Assembly (NCBI GenBank): GCA_963529855.1
Contig: CAURZK010000001.1
Span: 496,001 to 560,000 of the forward strand
Origin: 34-65-8 sp963529855
GTDB lineage: Bacteria > Pseudomonadota > Alphaproteobacteria > Sphingomonadales > Sphingomonadaceae
Direction of reading: 5' to 3'
Length of the DNA: 64,000 nucleotides
In this document: one piece after another, positions 54,068-61,129 of the stretch
Position numbering within the stretch: the stretch's first letter is position 1
Layout: each line of letters begins with the position of its first letter
Translations under genes and position numbers: made by a program
The notes under the pieces: generated by a model
The model's database searches: none
Told to the model about the DNA's origin: nothing
What the model saw: the letters and a program-made list of their open reading frames with translations, nothing else

Positions 54068-54763
54068 ATGGGCATTTTCAGCCGCACCCGCGACATCATT
54101 GCCGCCAATTTCAACGACATGCTCGACAAGGCAGATGATCCTCAGAAGATGATCCGCATGATCATCCTCGAAATGGAGGAAACGCTGGTCGAAGTCCGCG
54201 CCAGCGCCGCGCGCACTATTGCCGATCAGAAGGAAATGCACCGGCATACGGTCAAGCTGGACCGCCTGCAGGCCGACTGGGCGGAAAAGGCCCAGCTCGC
54301 CCTGTCCAAGGATCGCGAAGATCTTGCCCGCGCCGCGCTGGTCGAAAAGAAGAAGGCCGCGGACATGAGCGAGCAGCTCAAGACCGAGATCGCCGTGCTC
54401 GACGATGCGCTGCGCGCTTACGAGCAGGATATCGCCAAGCTGCAGCACCGCCTGCGCGAGGCCCGCAGTCGCCAGACCGCCATCGCCGCGCGGCTGGAAA
54501 GCGCGGAAAATCGCGTCAAGCTGCGCAGCCTGATGACCAACGAGCGGGTCGACGAGGCGCTGTCGCGCTTCGACCAGCTCGAACGCCGCGTCGATTACGC
54601 CGAAGGGCGCGCCGATGCACTGTCAATTGCCGACAGCAGCGGCAAACCGAGCCTGTCGGACGAGATCGCCGCCCTCGCGGGTGCCGACAAGATCGACGAC
54701 GAACTGGAAGAAATGAAGCGCGCGCTCGGCATGGCCGACGACGCCGCGAAGAAGGAGGGTTGA
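54068..54763 (+). CDS. pspA: Phage shock protein A (PspA/IM30 family)
   Basis: Membrane-associated ESCRT-III-like coiled-coil protein that stabilises the inner membrane and inhibits PspF. The 231-residue product starts MGIFSRTRDIIAANFNDMLD, the family N-terminus with the amphipathic helix, followed by DPQKMIRMIILEMEETLVEVRASAA and long coiled coils to about residue 190. The chosen ATG has CGGAG nine bases upstream. The frame is open back to 53870, where an ATG overlaps the stop of the 51-residue peptide; starting there would give a 66-residue extension. Confidence 0.93.
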   Translation: MGIFSRTRDIIAANFNDMLDKADDPQKMIRMIILEMEETLVEVRASAARTIADQKEMHRHTVKLDRLQADWAEKAQLALSKDREDLARAALVEKKKAADMSEQLKTEIAVLDDALRAYEQDIAKLQHRLREARSRQTAIAARLESAENRVKLRSLMTNERVDEALSRFDQLERRVDYAEGRADALSIADSSGKPSLSDEIAALAGADKIDDELEEMKRALGMADDAAKKEG

Positions 54764-54767
54764 GGTC

Positions 54768-55064
54768 GTGGAAGATTTTCTGATTGTCGCGGTGATCTTC
54801 ATCGCACTGCCGTGGATCGTTCTCCACTACGTCACCAAGTGGAAGACCTCGGCGACCATCACCACGGATGACGAGGTGCTGCTGGAGGAACTCTACAACC
54901 TCGCCAAGCGGCTCGACGACCGGATGGACACGGTCGAGCGCCTCGTCGCTGCCGACAACCCCGATTACCGCCCGGCCCGCCTGGTTCACAACAGCGAAGC
55001 CGACAACCAGCAGCTGCGCGAGCTCGACCGCCTGCTCGCCGAAAAGAAGGGAGCATCCCAGTGA
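54768..55064 (+). CDS. pspB: Phage shock protein B
   Basis: Small inner-membrane partner of PspC that relays envelope stress to PspA. The 98-residue product has an N-terminal span (EDFLIVAVIFIALPWIVLHYV) and the PspB coiled coil with RMDTVERLVAADNPDYR at residues 52-68, equivalent to the ERIQALESIL-AEHPNWR end of enterobacterial PspB. The C-terminus is about 25 residues longer than in E. coli. Start is GTG; the stop overlaps the GTG of pspC. Confidence 0.9.
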   Translation: MEDFLIVAVIFIALPWIVLHYVTKWKTSATITTDDEVLLEELYNLAKRLDDRMDTVERLVAADNPDYRPARLVHNSEADNQQLRELDRLLAEKKGASQ

Positions 55065-55438
55065 ACAGCCCGCGCACATCGCTTTACAAGGATCCCTACA
55101 ACAAGAAGCTGATGGGGGTCTGCGCCGGGATTTCCGACTATACCGGGGTGAATGCCCTGTGGGTCCGGCTCGGCGCAGTGTTCCTGACCTTCGCTTCGAG
55201 CGGCTTCCTCATCGTGCTCTACGTGATTGCCGGTTTCCTGCTGAACAAGAAGCCCGCACACCATTACGTCGATCACGAGGAGCAGAAGTACTGGCAGCGC
55301 GTGCGGCAGAGCCCGAAGCGCACCGCGCGTGAAATCCGCGCCAAGATGAAGGACATCGACCGCCGCCTGGCCGACGTGGAAACCTACTACGTCAGCAGCA
55401 ATCCGCGCCTGACCGCAGAGATCGAACGCCTGCGCTGA
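55061..55438 (+). CDS. pspC: Phage shock protein C
   Basis: Inner-membrane sensor of the psp response. The PspC domain is at residues about 8-65 (LYKDPYNKKLMGVCAGISDY, with GVCAGISDY typical, then the membrane span VFLTFASSGFLIVLYVIAGFLL). The C-terminal part is a helical cytoplasmic or periplasmic tail (REIRAKMKDIDRRLADVETYYVSSNPRLTAEIERLR) that again ends with a coiled-coil ERLR motif. Start is GTG overlapping the pspB stop (GTGA). Confidence 0.93.
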   Translation: MNSPRTSLYKDPYNKKLMGVCAGISDYTGVNALWVRLGAVFLTFASSGFLIVLYVIAGFLLNKKPAHHYVDHEEQKYWQRVRQSPKRTAREIRAKMKDIDRRLADVETYYVSSNPRLTAEIERLR

Positions 55439-55463
55439 GCCTGAATTCGGGGAGTAAGGGGAA

Positions 55464-55775
55464 ATGGGAGATCTGATCGGACTGGTCGCGGTATCCGCAC
55501 CTTTCCTGATGGTGGCCGGCATCGTCTGGATGAGCCACCACCGCAAGCTGGAGGAAAAACGGATTGCCGCCACGGCCGAGGCCAGCTCGGAAAAGGCGGC
55601 GCAGTATTCCAGCCGGGTCGCGCAACTCGAACAGCGGGTCCAGGTGCTCGAACGCATCGTCACCGACCGCGGGTACGACGTCGCGACCCAGATAGAGGCC
55701 CTGCGCGATCAGCGCCGGGTGGATGAAGAGGGCGCCGGCGTTCCGCTGAATGTCGCTCGCAAGGAGAACGTGTGA
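55464..55775 (+). CDS. PspB-like small membrane protein, paralogue 1
   Basis: 103 residues. Residues 3-23 form one membrane span (LIGLVAVSAPFLMVAGIVWM); a helix and a coiled coil follow with RVQVLERIVTDRGYDVATQI at 58-77 and EALRD to 82. The motif R-x-x-VLERI-x-TD resembles the RMDTVERLVAAD end of the neighbouring PspB. The C-terminal tail GAGVPLNVARKENV recurs as GSGTPLNFGNKERV in paralogue 2. A ribosome site GGGGAAATG precedes the ATG, and it starts 25 bases after pspC. No function is known to me. Confidence 0.7.
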   Translation: MGDLIGLVAVSAPFLMVAGIVWMSHHRKLEEKRIAATAEASSEKAAQYSSRVAQLEQRVQVLERIVTDRGYDVATQIEALRDQRRVDEEGAGVPLNVARKENV

Positions 55776-56116
55776 TGGAATGGGGTGGACCGGCCTTTGT
55801 CATCGCGATCGTCTCGCTCAGCATGGGCGGCTGGCTGATCAACAACTGGATCCGCGCCAGGCATGGCTACGCGCTGGAGAATGAGTGGGGCGGCACGACC
55901 GAACCCAGCGACGCCGGCAGCAAGGCCGAACTCCAGCGCGAGAATGCCCAGCTGCGCAGCGAACTGAAGACTGTGCACGAGCGCGTCGCGGTGCTGGAAC
56001 GGATCGTCACCGACAAGGGCTACGGCCTGTCCGAACAGATCGAGGCGCTGCGCGATGCGCCGCACGCCACCGGCAGCGGAACCCCGCTCAATTTCGGCAA
56101 CAAGGAGCGCGTGTGA
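55775..56116 (+). CDS. PspB-like small membrane protein, paralogue 2
   Basis: 113 residues from the ATG that overlaps the previous stop region (GTGTGATGG). One span (about 6-26, PAFVIAIVSLSMGGWLINNW), then a polar linker, a coiled coil with ELQRENAQLRSELKTVHERV and VLERIVTDKGYGLSEQIEAL at 73-92. The tail GSGTPLNFGNKERV matches that of paralogue 1, so the two are recent tandem duplicates. A GTG one codon earlier is an alternative start. Confidence 0.7.
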   Translation: MEWGGPAFVIAIVSLSMGGWLINNWIRARHGYALENEWGGTTEPSDAGSKAELQRENAQLRSELKTVHERVAVLERIVTDKGYGLSEQIEALRDAPHATGSGTPLNFGNKERV

Positions 56117-56463
56117 TGGAATTCGCGGATATCGCCAGCTACCTTCCCGTCATCATCATCGGCGCGGCGGCTGTCGGCCTCGCCAGTGTCTGGGGCTGGG
56201 TCCACACGACCAAGCTGAAGATCCAGGCCGGCTATCCGCTGGAAGGCATGTGGGGCCAGTCGCTCCATCCCAAGCGCGATGCACAGGCCGACCACCGCAT
56301 CACCTTGCTGACGCAGGAAAACGCCGCGCTGCAGGCCGAGATCGGCTCGCTCAAGGACCGGCTCGCCAGTGTCGAGCGGATCGTGACCGACAGCAGCTAT
56401 CAGCTCACCCACGACATCGAGCGGCTGCGCGACAGCACCACCGACGGGAGCAAGGTTCAATGA
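56116..56463 (+). CDS. PspB-like small membrane protein, paralogue 3
   Basis: 115 residues. One span at about 9-28 (YLPVIIIGAAAVGLASVWGW), the segment IQAGYPLEGMWGQSLHPKRD that resembles the GYALENEWGG turn of paralogue 2, and a coiled coil with RLASVERIVTDSSYQLTHDI at 82-101 followed by ERLRD. The start has the same GTGTGATGGA junction as paralogue 2. The C-terminus differs from paralogues 1 and 2. Confidence 0.7.
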   Translation: MEFADIASYLPVIIIGAAAVGLASVWGWVHTTKLKIQAGYPLEGMWGQSLHPKRDAQADHRITLLTQENAALQAEIGSLKDRLASVERIVTDSSYQLTHDIERLRDSTTDGSKVQ

Positions 56464-56735
56464 ACTTTCCCGAAGCCATCGCCTTTGCCGCGCTGATGAT
56501 CGGCATGATCAGCGGTGCCGGCATCTGGCTCGACGCGCACAACACCCGGCTCAAGAACCGGACCAAGGAACTGGAGCTGAAGGTCCGCCTGGCCGAAGCC
56601 GAAGCCCATGCCCGCGCGGCCGGAGTGCCGGAAATGGAAGAACGGCTGCGGGTGCTGGAGCGCATCGCGACCGACCGCAAGCACGTGCTGGCCGACGAGA
56701 TCGAGGCGTTGCGCGACCGGGAGAAGGTTCAATGA
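56460..56735 (+). CDS. PspB-like small membrane protein, paralogue 4
   Basis: 91 residues. One N-terminal span (about 6-25, AIAFAALMIGMISGAGIWLD), then a charged coiled coil with RLRVLERIATDRKHVLADEI at 62-81 and EALRD. The start codon follows the sequence AAGGTTCA (ATGA overlap with the previous stop), repeated at the next junction. Strong match to the family pattern, no further domain. Confidence 0.7.
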   Translation: MNFPEAIAFAALMIGMISGAGIWLDAHNTRLKNRTKELELKVRLAEAEAHARAAGVPEMEERLRVLERIATDRKHVLADEIEALRDREKVQ

Positions 56736-56995
56736 GTTCATGGGCCATCGTTGTGATCGTCGCGATCGCCATTTGGGGCTTTGTTGAGATGTACAAGGCT
56801 CGCCACGGCATTGTGACCGATTGGGCGGGTAACGAAACCCGCGTGTCTGCCGAGGATGAAAACGCGAAGCGCGAAATCGAGGAACTGCGCGAACGGATCA
56901 AGGTGCTTGAGCGCATCGCCACCGAAGGCAACACGCTCGATGCGACCGAAACGCGGCGCATCGCCAGCGAAATCGAGAAGTTGAGAGACAGGTAA
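56732..56995 (+). CDS. PspB-like small membrane protein, paralogue 5
   Basis: 87 residues. Short span at about 4-21 (WAIVVIVAIAIWGFVEMY), an acidic linker with the segment HGIVTDWAGNETRV, and a coiled coil with RIKVLERIATEGNTLDATET at 55-74, ending ASEIEKLRDR. The start overlaps the previous stop with the AAGGTTCAATGA junction also seen before paralogue 4. Confidence 0.7.
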   Translation: MSSWAIVVIVAIAIWGFVEMYKARHGIVTDWAGNETRVSAEDENAKREIEELRERIKVLERIATEGNTLDATETRRIASEIEKLRDR

Positions 56996-57056
56996 GGCCC
57001 GCAAGTGGCCAGGGTTCAGGGACCCGAACGAGGGATCGAGGAAAGGAGCAGTGCAC

Positions 57057-57308
57057 ATGAGCGAACAGTTGATCGTTATCGCCGCAACGCTCTTCGGCGT
57101 CGCCATCCTTGCCGCGGCCGCATTGCGCGCGTGGCAGGACTGGCTGGCGCTGAAACGGTGCGAGCTCGACCGTGCCCCCACCCCCCAGCGCGAGATCGAA
57201 GGGGGCGCTGGCTCATACAGCTACGGCGGCGCGGCGCGGATCGAGATCGCCGACCTCAAGGAGCGCATCCGCAAGCTGGAAGCGATCGCCAGCGGGGTCG
57301 ACCTGTGA
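57057..57308 (+). CDS. PspB-like small membrane protein, paralogue 6 (divergent)
   Basis: 83 residues. Span at about 3-23 (EQLIVIAATLFGVAILAAAAL), a Gly/Ser/Tyr-rich patch (GGAGSYSYGGAA) and a short coiled coil ADLKERIRKLEAIASGVDL, which matches the family (ERI-x-x-LEAI) but stops before the LRD part. GGAG precedes the ATG; a GTG two codons before is weaker. It follows a 60-base gap after paralogue 5 and is the most divergent member. Confidence 0.6.
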   Translation: MSEQLIVIAATLFGVAILAAAALRAWQDWLALKRCELDRAPTPQREIEGGAGSYSYGGAARIEIADLKERIRKLEAIASGVDL

Positions 57309-57478
57309 ACCATGTCGGTGAAGCCACGCGCGCAGGCATTGGCCTGGGCAGCGCGCTGGCCGTGGCGATAAGCTGGAGCCAGCACGAATCCGTCCTGTGG
57401 GCGATCGTCCAGGGCTTCCTGTCCTGGTTCTACGTGATCTATTACGTCCTGACCCGGCCCGGCGGGATCGCGGGATAG
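57305..57478 (+). CDS. Small two-span membrane peptide at the end of the psp array
   Basis: 57 residues starting with GTG at 57305, which overlaps the preceding stop (GTGA). The sequence has two hydrophobic parts (GIGLGSALAVAISW and VLWAIVQGFLSWFYVIYYVL) and ends in RPGGIAG. No family recognised. Coupled translation places it in the same operon as the PspB-like array. It could be an unrelated small protein that was carried along. Confidence 0.55.
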   Translation: MNHVGEATRAGIGLGSALAVAISWSQHESVLWAIVQGFLSWFYVIYYVLTRPGGIAG

Positions 57479-57521
57479 GTTTCCCCTTCCCCAATCAGCC
57501 CTGCCCCCCTACCTGCGCCCC

Positions 57522-57929
57522 ATGCGCCCCCTTCCCGATATTGCCGAGGAATACGATTTCCTCGACAGCGACGAACGTTACCGCCTGCTGATCGAGCTCG
57601 GCCGCGAGCTTGAGCCGATGCCGGACGCGCTCAAGACCGATGCCACGCTGGTGCGCGGGTGCTCGGCAGCCGTATGGGTCTATCCAACCGGCGAAGCGGA
57701 CCGGCTGCATTTCCTGGCCGACAGCAATGCCGCGATCACCAAGGGTATCGTCGCCCTGGTGATAGCCGCGGTTCAGGATCGTCCCGCTAGCGAAGTCGCC
57801 ATGATGGACATCGCCGCCGCCCTTGCCCCGTTCGATCTGAGGAACCAGCTTTCGTCCAACCGGACGCAGGGCGTGCCGAACATGATCGCGCTGGTGAAGG
57901 AACACGCCGCGCGCATCGCGGCGGGATAG
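57522..57929 (+). CDS. sufE: SufE family sulfur acceptor protein
   Basis: Accepts persulfide sulfur from a SufS-type desulfurase for Fe-S cluster assembly. The 135-residue product has RYRLLIELGRELEPMPDALKTDATLVRGCSAAVWV with the acceptor Cys47 in the conserved RGCSA motif, and the FDLRNQLSSNRTQGVPNMIALVKEHAARI end. Length is normal. suf genes are not in the window. Confidence 0.94.
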   Translation: MRPLPDIAEEYDFLDSDERYRLLIELGRELEPMPDALKTDATLVRGCSAAVWVYPTGEADRLHFLADSNAAITKGIVALVIAAVQDRPASEVAMMDIAAALAPFDLRNQLSSNRTQGVPNMIALVKEHAARIAAG

Positions 57930-57936
57930 CGGGCAG

Positions 57937-58287
57937 GTGCGCCGGCACCTTTATTTCGCGGCCGGGCTGATCTCGGTCGGGCTCGGCGCGGTCGGCGCAT
58001 TCCTGCCGATTATGCCGACGGTGCCGTTCCTGCTGCTTGCGGTGTATTGCTTCGCGCGCAGCAACCCGGAATGGGAACAGCGCATTCTCGACCATCCCCA
58101 CTGGGGACCGCAAGTGAAGGACTGGCGCGAACGCCGCGCGATCAGCCGCCGGGCCAAGACCATGGCGATCGGGGCGATGACGGTGGGCGCACTGGTGACG
58201 TGGTACACGCTCGGCAGCCCGTGGTACTGGGTCTCGATTGCAATCCTGGTGATCGCGGGCGGCTGGATCGCCACCCGCAACGAGTGA
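57937..58287 (+). CDS. DUF454 (YbaN-type) small membrane protein
   Basis: 116 residues with GTG start. The family block FAAGLISVGLGAVGAFLPIMPTVPFLLLAVYCFARSNPEWEQRILDHPHWG and the helix pair ending TWYTLGSPWYWVSIAILVIAGGW identify DUF454. Inner-membrane protein of unknown function. Gap of seven bases to sufE suggests cotranscription; it converges with the OmpA-like gene. Confidence 0.9.
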   Translation: MRRHLYFAAGLISVGLGAVGAFLPIMPTVPFLLLAVYCFARSNPEWEQRILDHPHWGPQVKDWRERRAISRRAKTMAIGAMTVGALVTWYTLGSPWYWVSIAILVIAGGWIATRNE

Positions 58288-58289
58288 AA

Positions 58290-58315
58290 GCGGGGCGAGC
58301 CGCAGCCCGCCCCGC
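58290..58315. terminator. GC-rich hairpin between convergent genes
   Basis: GCGGGGCG pairs with CGCCCCGC around a 10-base loop, between the DUF454 and OmpA-like gene ends. No T run follows on either side, so it may be a stability element or a weak bidirectional terminator. Confidence 0.45.
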
Positions 58316-58324
58316 GCCCCTCAA

Positions 58325-59206
58325 TCAGAACCCGTCGACAGCCTTGCTGACGAGGATGTTGACCGCGACGCGGCGGTTCTGCGCCTTGCCTTCTTCGGTG
58401 GTGTTGTCTGCCGCGGGGTCCGCTTCGGCCATGCCGGTGGGCGTCAGCATCCGGTATGGCTTCCAGCCGCACTGCTGCTGCAGGTAATTGACCACGCGGG
58501 TGGCGCGCTTCTCGCTCAGTTCCTGGTTGAACTCGTAATCGCCGGTCGCGTCGGTGTAGCCGACGACCAGCAGCAGCGCGTTGTCCATCCCGCCGGCCTG
58601 CTGCGCAGCGGCGCACAGCTCGGCCTGCGCCTGTTGCGACAGGGCATGCTTGCCGGTGTCGAAATAGACGTTGGTCGTACCCTTGATGTTGTACTGATCG
58701 ATATCGCCCACGCGCCCGCGCAGCGCTTCGGTTGCGGCGGTCTGTTCGGCAAAGCCCTGCGCCGTGCCGTTGCGGATCATCGAGGCGGTGCGCAGGTCGC
58801 GCGATTTCAGATCGATGCGGCTGGCGATCAGGCCGCCGTTCCACTGCACGGTCTTTACCGCAACCGGCAAACCGTTCAGCAGCGCATCCGCGCCCAGCTT
58901 GTCCCGGTCGAGCCCCAGGAAGCCGCCGCTCGACTTTACTTCCGTCGCTTCGCCGACATTGAATGTCGTGCTGGTGCCGTCGTCGCTGGTCACCTGGACC
59001 CGGCCTTCGGCGCGGGCGGAAATGATGCCCTCGATCTCGGGTCCTTCGGGCAGACCGGACAAGTCGGCTGGCAGGGAGCCATAGACTGTGGTCATGACGT
59101 CACTGCCCTGCGGGTCCTGCTCCTGCGCGGAAAGGGATGCGGTGACCGGCAGCGCCAGCATGGCCAGCGCCATCAAGGCCTTCGAACTGGTGGAATTGAC
59201 ACTCAT
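58325..59206 (-). CDS. OmpA family outer-membrane or periplasmic protein
   Basis: 293 residues. Signal peptide about 1-26 (SKALMALAMLALPVTASLSA). The middle (about 40-150) is beta-rich with no clear family. The C-terminal OmpA domain (about 185-290) has NVYFDTGKHALSQQAQAELC, GYTDATGDYEFNQELSEKRATRVVNYL and RRVAVNILV, the peptidoglycan-binding pattern. The ATG at 59206 has AAGGAG upstream; longer upstream codons do not continue the signal peptide. Confidence 0.88.
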   Translation of the reverse strand: MSVNSTSSKALMALAMLALPVTASLSAQEQDPQGSDVMTTVYGSLPADLSGLPEGPEIEGIISARAEGRVQVTSDDGTSTTFNVGEATEVKSSGGFLGLDRDKLGADALLNGLPVAVKTVQWNGGLIASRIDLKSRDLRTASMIRNGTAQGFAEQTAATEALRGRVGDIDQYNIKGTTNVYFDTGKHALSQQAQAELCAAAQQAGGMDNALLLVVGYTDATGDYEFNQELSEKRATRVVNYLQQQCGWKPYRMLTPTGMAEADPAADNTTEEGKAQNRRVAVNILVSKAVDGF

Positions 59207-59597
59207 TACGCTACTCCTTCGAAATTCGCCGGCCAGCCTCGTGCAGTCGCCCAAAAATGCGCCCGCATGCCCCCGTTGGTAGCGTTCCGGTCGTGAAAGC
59301 CCCCGTGTGATTCAACATAGAGCCGTGCGACATGCTGCCGCACTCGAGCGCCCGTGTTGAGCGTCGCCTTGCTCGCAGATTAACATCGGGGCCCGGCACC
59401 GCGGTTATGCCGCCGATCCGGGTCAAGGTTGAGGCGAACCGTGGGCCGCCTTGCCCGAATGATGCCATGATTGGCTGGCCGCAGCGGGCGCAATATCGGA
59501 GTCGCGGCAGCTTGGGGGGTGTGGATTGGCGCCCGCGCGCCAGCCTCTGTCGGCAGCCCGCGGATACAAGATCGCGTGCGCGGTCAGCGCTGGCCGA
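59207..59597. other. Gap of about 390 bases without a supported gene
   Basis: Between the OmpA-like gene start and the end of crtZ. Short open frames exist on both strands but none has a ribosome site with a protein-like translation. The left part must carry the promoter and ribosome site of the OmpA-like gene. No tRNA, convincing terminator or repeat was seen. Confidence 0.5.
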
Positions 59598-60116
59598 TCA
59601 GGCGCCCACGCTATCGCGCACGACTGCTTCGCCTGCCTCGCGCTGGCGGCGCAGTTCCGCCTTGAGCCGGGATGGCTCGCCCGCAAACACGAAGCCGAAA
59701 CTGACCCCGCCCTCCTTGCCGATCGTCGCGTGGTGCAGCTTGTGCGCCTGGACCAGCCGCTTGGCATAGCCGCTGCGCGGCACCCACTTGAAATACCGCT
59801 GGTGGACCAGGCCGTCGTGAACCAGCGTGTAGACTATGCCGTAGGCAAGGATGCCGACACCGATCCAGGTTGCGGGCGGCCAGGCCGCATCGCCCAGCAC
59901 CAGCGGGCTGCCGAGTGCGAACATCGAAATGCTCATCGCAGCGCCAACCAGTCCGTACAGGTCGTTCTTTTCCAGCACCTTGTCGTGCGGTTCGTGGTGA
60001 TCGCGGTGCCAGGCCCATCCGAAGCCATGCATGACGTACTTATGGCTCGCCCAAGCGATCCATTCCATCGCGAGGAAGGTGGCGATGACAATCAGTATGG
60101 GTACGGCCACGTCCAT
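59598..60116 (-). CDS. crtZ: Carotenoid 3,3'-hydroxylase (CrtZ type, sterol-desaturase fold)
   Basis: Membrane di-iron hydroxylase that converts beta-carotene to zeaxanthin. The 172-residue product has four spans and the histidine motifs HKYVMH (25-30), HRDHH (37-41), HDGLVHQRY and HKLHH typical of CrtZ/sterol desaturases. The region WHRDHHEPHDKVLEKNDLYGLVGA is highly characteristic. The ATG at 60116 fits the family start; an in-frame ATG four codons upstream is possible. No other carotenoid gene is nearby. Confidence 0.9.
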   Translation of the reverse strand: MDVAVPILIVIATFLAMEWIAWASHKYVMHGFGWAWHRDHHEPHDKVLEKNDLYGLVGAAMSISMFALGSPLVLGDAAWPPATWIGVGILAYGIVYTLVHDGLVHQRYFKWVPRSGYAKRLVQAHKLHHATIGKEGGVSFGFVFAGEPSRLKAELRRQREAGEAVVRDSVGA

Positions 60117-60134
60117 GACGGGCGCCAATATAGG

Positions 60135-60536
60135 CTATTTGGCGGGAGGAAAGAAGAACCGCGCCACTTCCTCGCCGATGCGCGCCGGGCGCAGCGTTTC
60201 GGCATCGATGCAGCACCAGCTGGATTTCACTTCGGCCAGCACCTCTTCGCCGCGATGGATCACGGTCGAATAGAATGCCCGCGCACCCTTGATCGATTCG
60301 AGCACCGTGCGCGCGATAACCGCATCATCGAGGAACGCTGGTTTGCGATAGGTGATCTCGTGCTTCAGCGCGACCCAGGCCTTGGTCGCGACTTCCTCCG
60401 CCGGGGCGAGCTTGCGCCAGTGCGCCAGCACCGCGTCCTGCACCCAGTTCAGATACCGGGCATTGTTGACGTGACCCATGAAGTCGATGTCGGCGGGAAG
60501 GACGGTGATCGGGAAGGCGAATGGTTTTGCTGACAT
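60135..60536 (-). CDS. Acyl-CoA thioesterase (4-hydroxybenzoyl-CoA thioesterase family)
   Basis: Hot-dog fold enzyme of 133 residues. The family motif PADIDFMGHVNNARYLNWVQDA includes the catalytic Asp and the HVNN turn, followed by ITYRKPAFLDDAVIARTVLESIKGARAFYST and SSWCCIDAETLRPARI. A substrate is not predicted. It lies 18 bases upstream of crtZ on the same strand, so it probably shares a transcript. Confidence 0.87.
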   Translation of the reverse strand: MSAKPFAFPITVLPADIDFMGHVNNARYLNWVQDAVLAHWRKLAPAEEVATKAWVALKHEITYRKPAFLDDAVIARTVLESIKGARAFYSTVIHRGEEVLAEVKSSWCCIDAETLRPARIGEEVARFFFPPAK

Positions 60537-60701
60537 GGGTGTAAATTAGGGGGAAAGGCGTTACCTTTCCATGACAATCTGCCCTGCGACACTTCGTTAC
60601 ACAAAACAGGGCCCGCGACATTGTGTCATACCCCTGCCGTTCATCTTTTTGGCAATATTTCTGAATGCGTGGTCACATCCACCGCCAGAAAGGACCAAAT
60701 C

Positions 60702-61058
60702 ATGAATACCAGGGATCGTATCGTTGCCTCCGCCATCGCCGCCACGCTGGCATTGGGGATCGCCGTTCCCGCGTCGGCACAGAGCTGGAACGACGGGCAC
60801 CAGTTCCGCCAGCAGATCAACCAGCTGGAAAAGCGCGTCGATCGCAACCGCGGTATTTCCAATCGCGAAGCACGGCAGCTCGATCGCCAGATCAGCCAGC
60901 TCAAGACGCAATATAACCGCTTTGCCCGTGGCGGTTTCGACCGGCGCGAATCCCAGCTGATGCAGCGCATGATCGCGGACGTTCGCTATGCCGTTACCGC
61001 GCAGGCGCGCGACAACAACAACAACCGCCAGGCGCGTTACGACCGTCGCGGATGGTAA
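60702..61058 (+). CDS. Small exported protein with coiled-coil-like helices
   Basis: 118 residues, periplasmic after cleavage: signal peptide about 1-27 ending ASAQ. The mature part has two helices with heptad-like pattern (QQINQLEKRVDRNRG, REARQLDRQISQLKTQYNRFARG) and a polar Arg/Asn tail (RDNNNNRQARYDRRGW). No family recognised; similar small proteins are common in sphingomonads. The ATG has AGAAAGGA upstream. Divergent from the thioesterase gene. Confidence 0.7.
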   Translation: MNTRDRIVASAIAATLALGIAVPASAQSWNDGHQFRQQINQLEKRVDRNRGISNREARQLDRQISQLKTQYNRFARGGFDRRESQLMQRMIADVRYAVTAQARDNNNNRQARYDRRGW

Positions 61059-61129
61059 GCTCCGCCCTCTTGAGCGCGGCCAAGTTTTCCCATCTTGTCC
61101 GGCGCGGGTGGCAGGCTTAGCCCCAGGAC

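Noticed and set aside
59207..59597. Short minus-strand frames (for example about 59423-59767) as a hidden gene
   Set aside because: They overlap crtZ in another frame or lack a ribosome site, and the translations are Arg/Ser/Ala-biased as expected of shadows.
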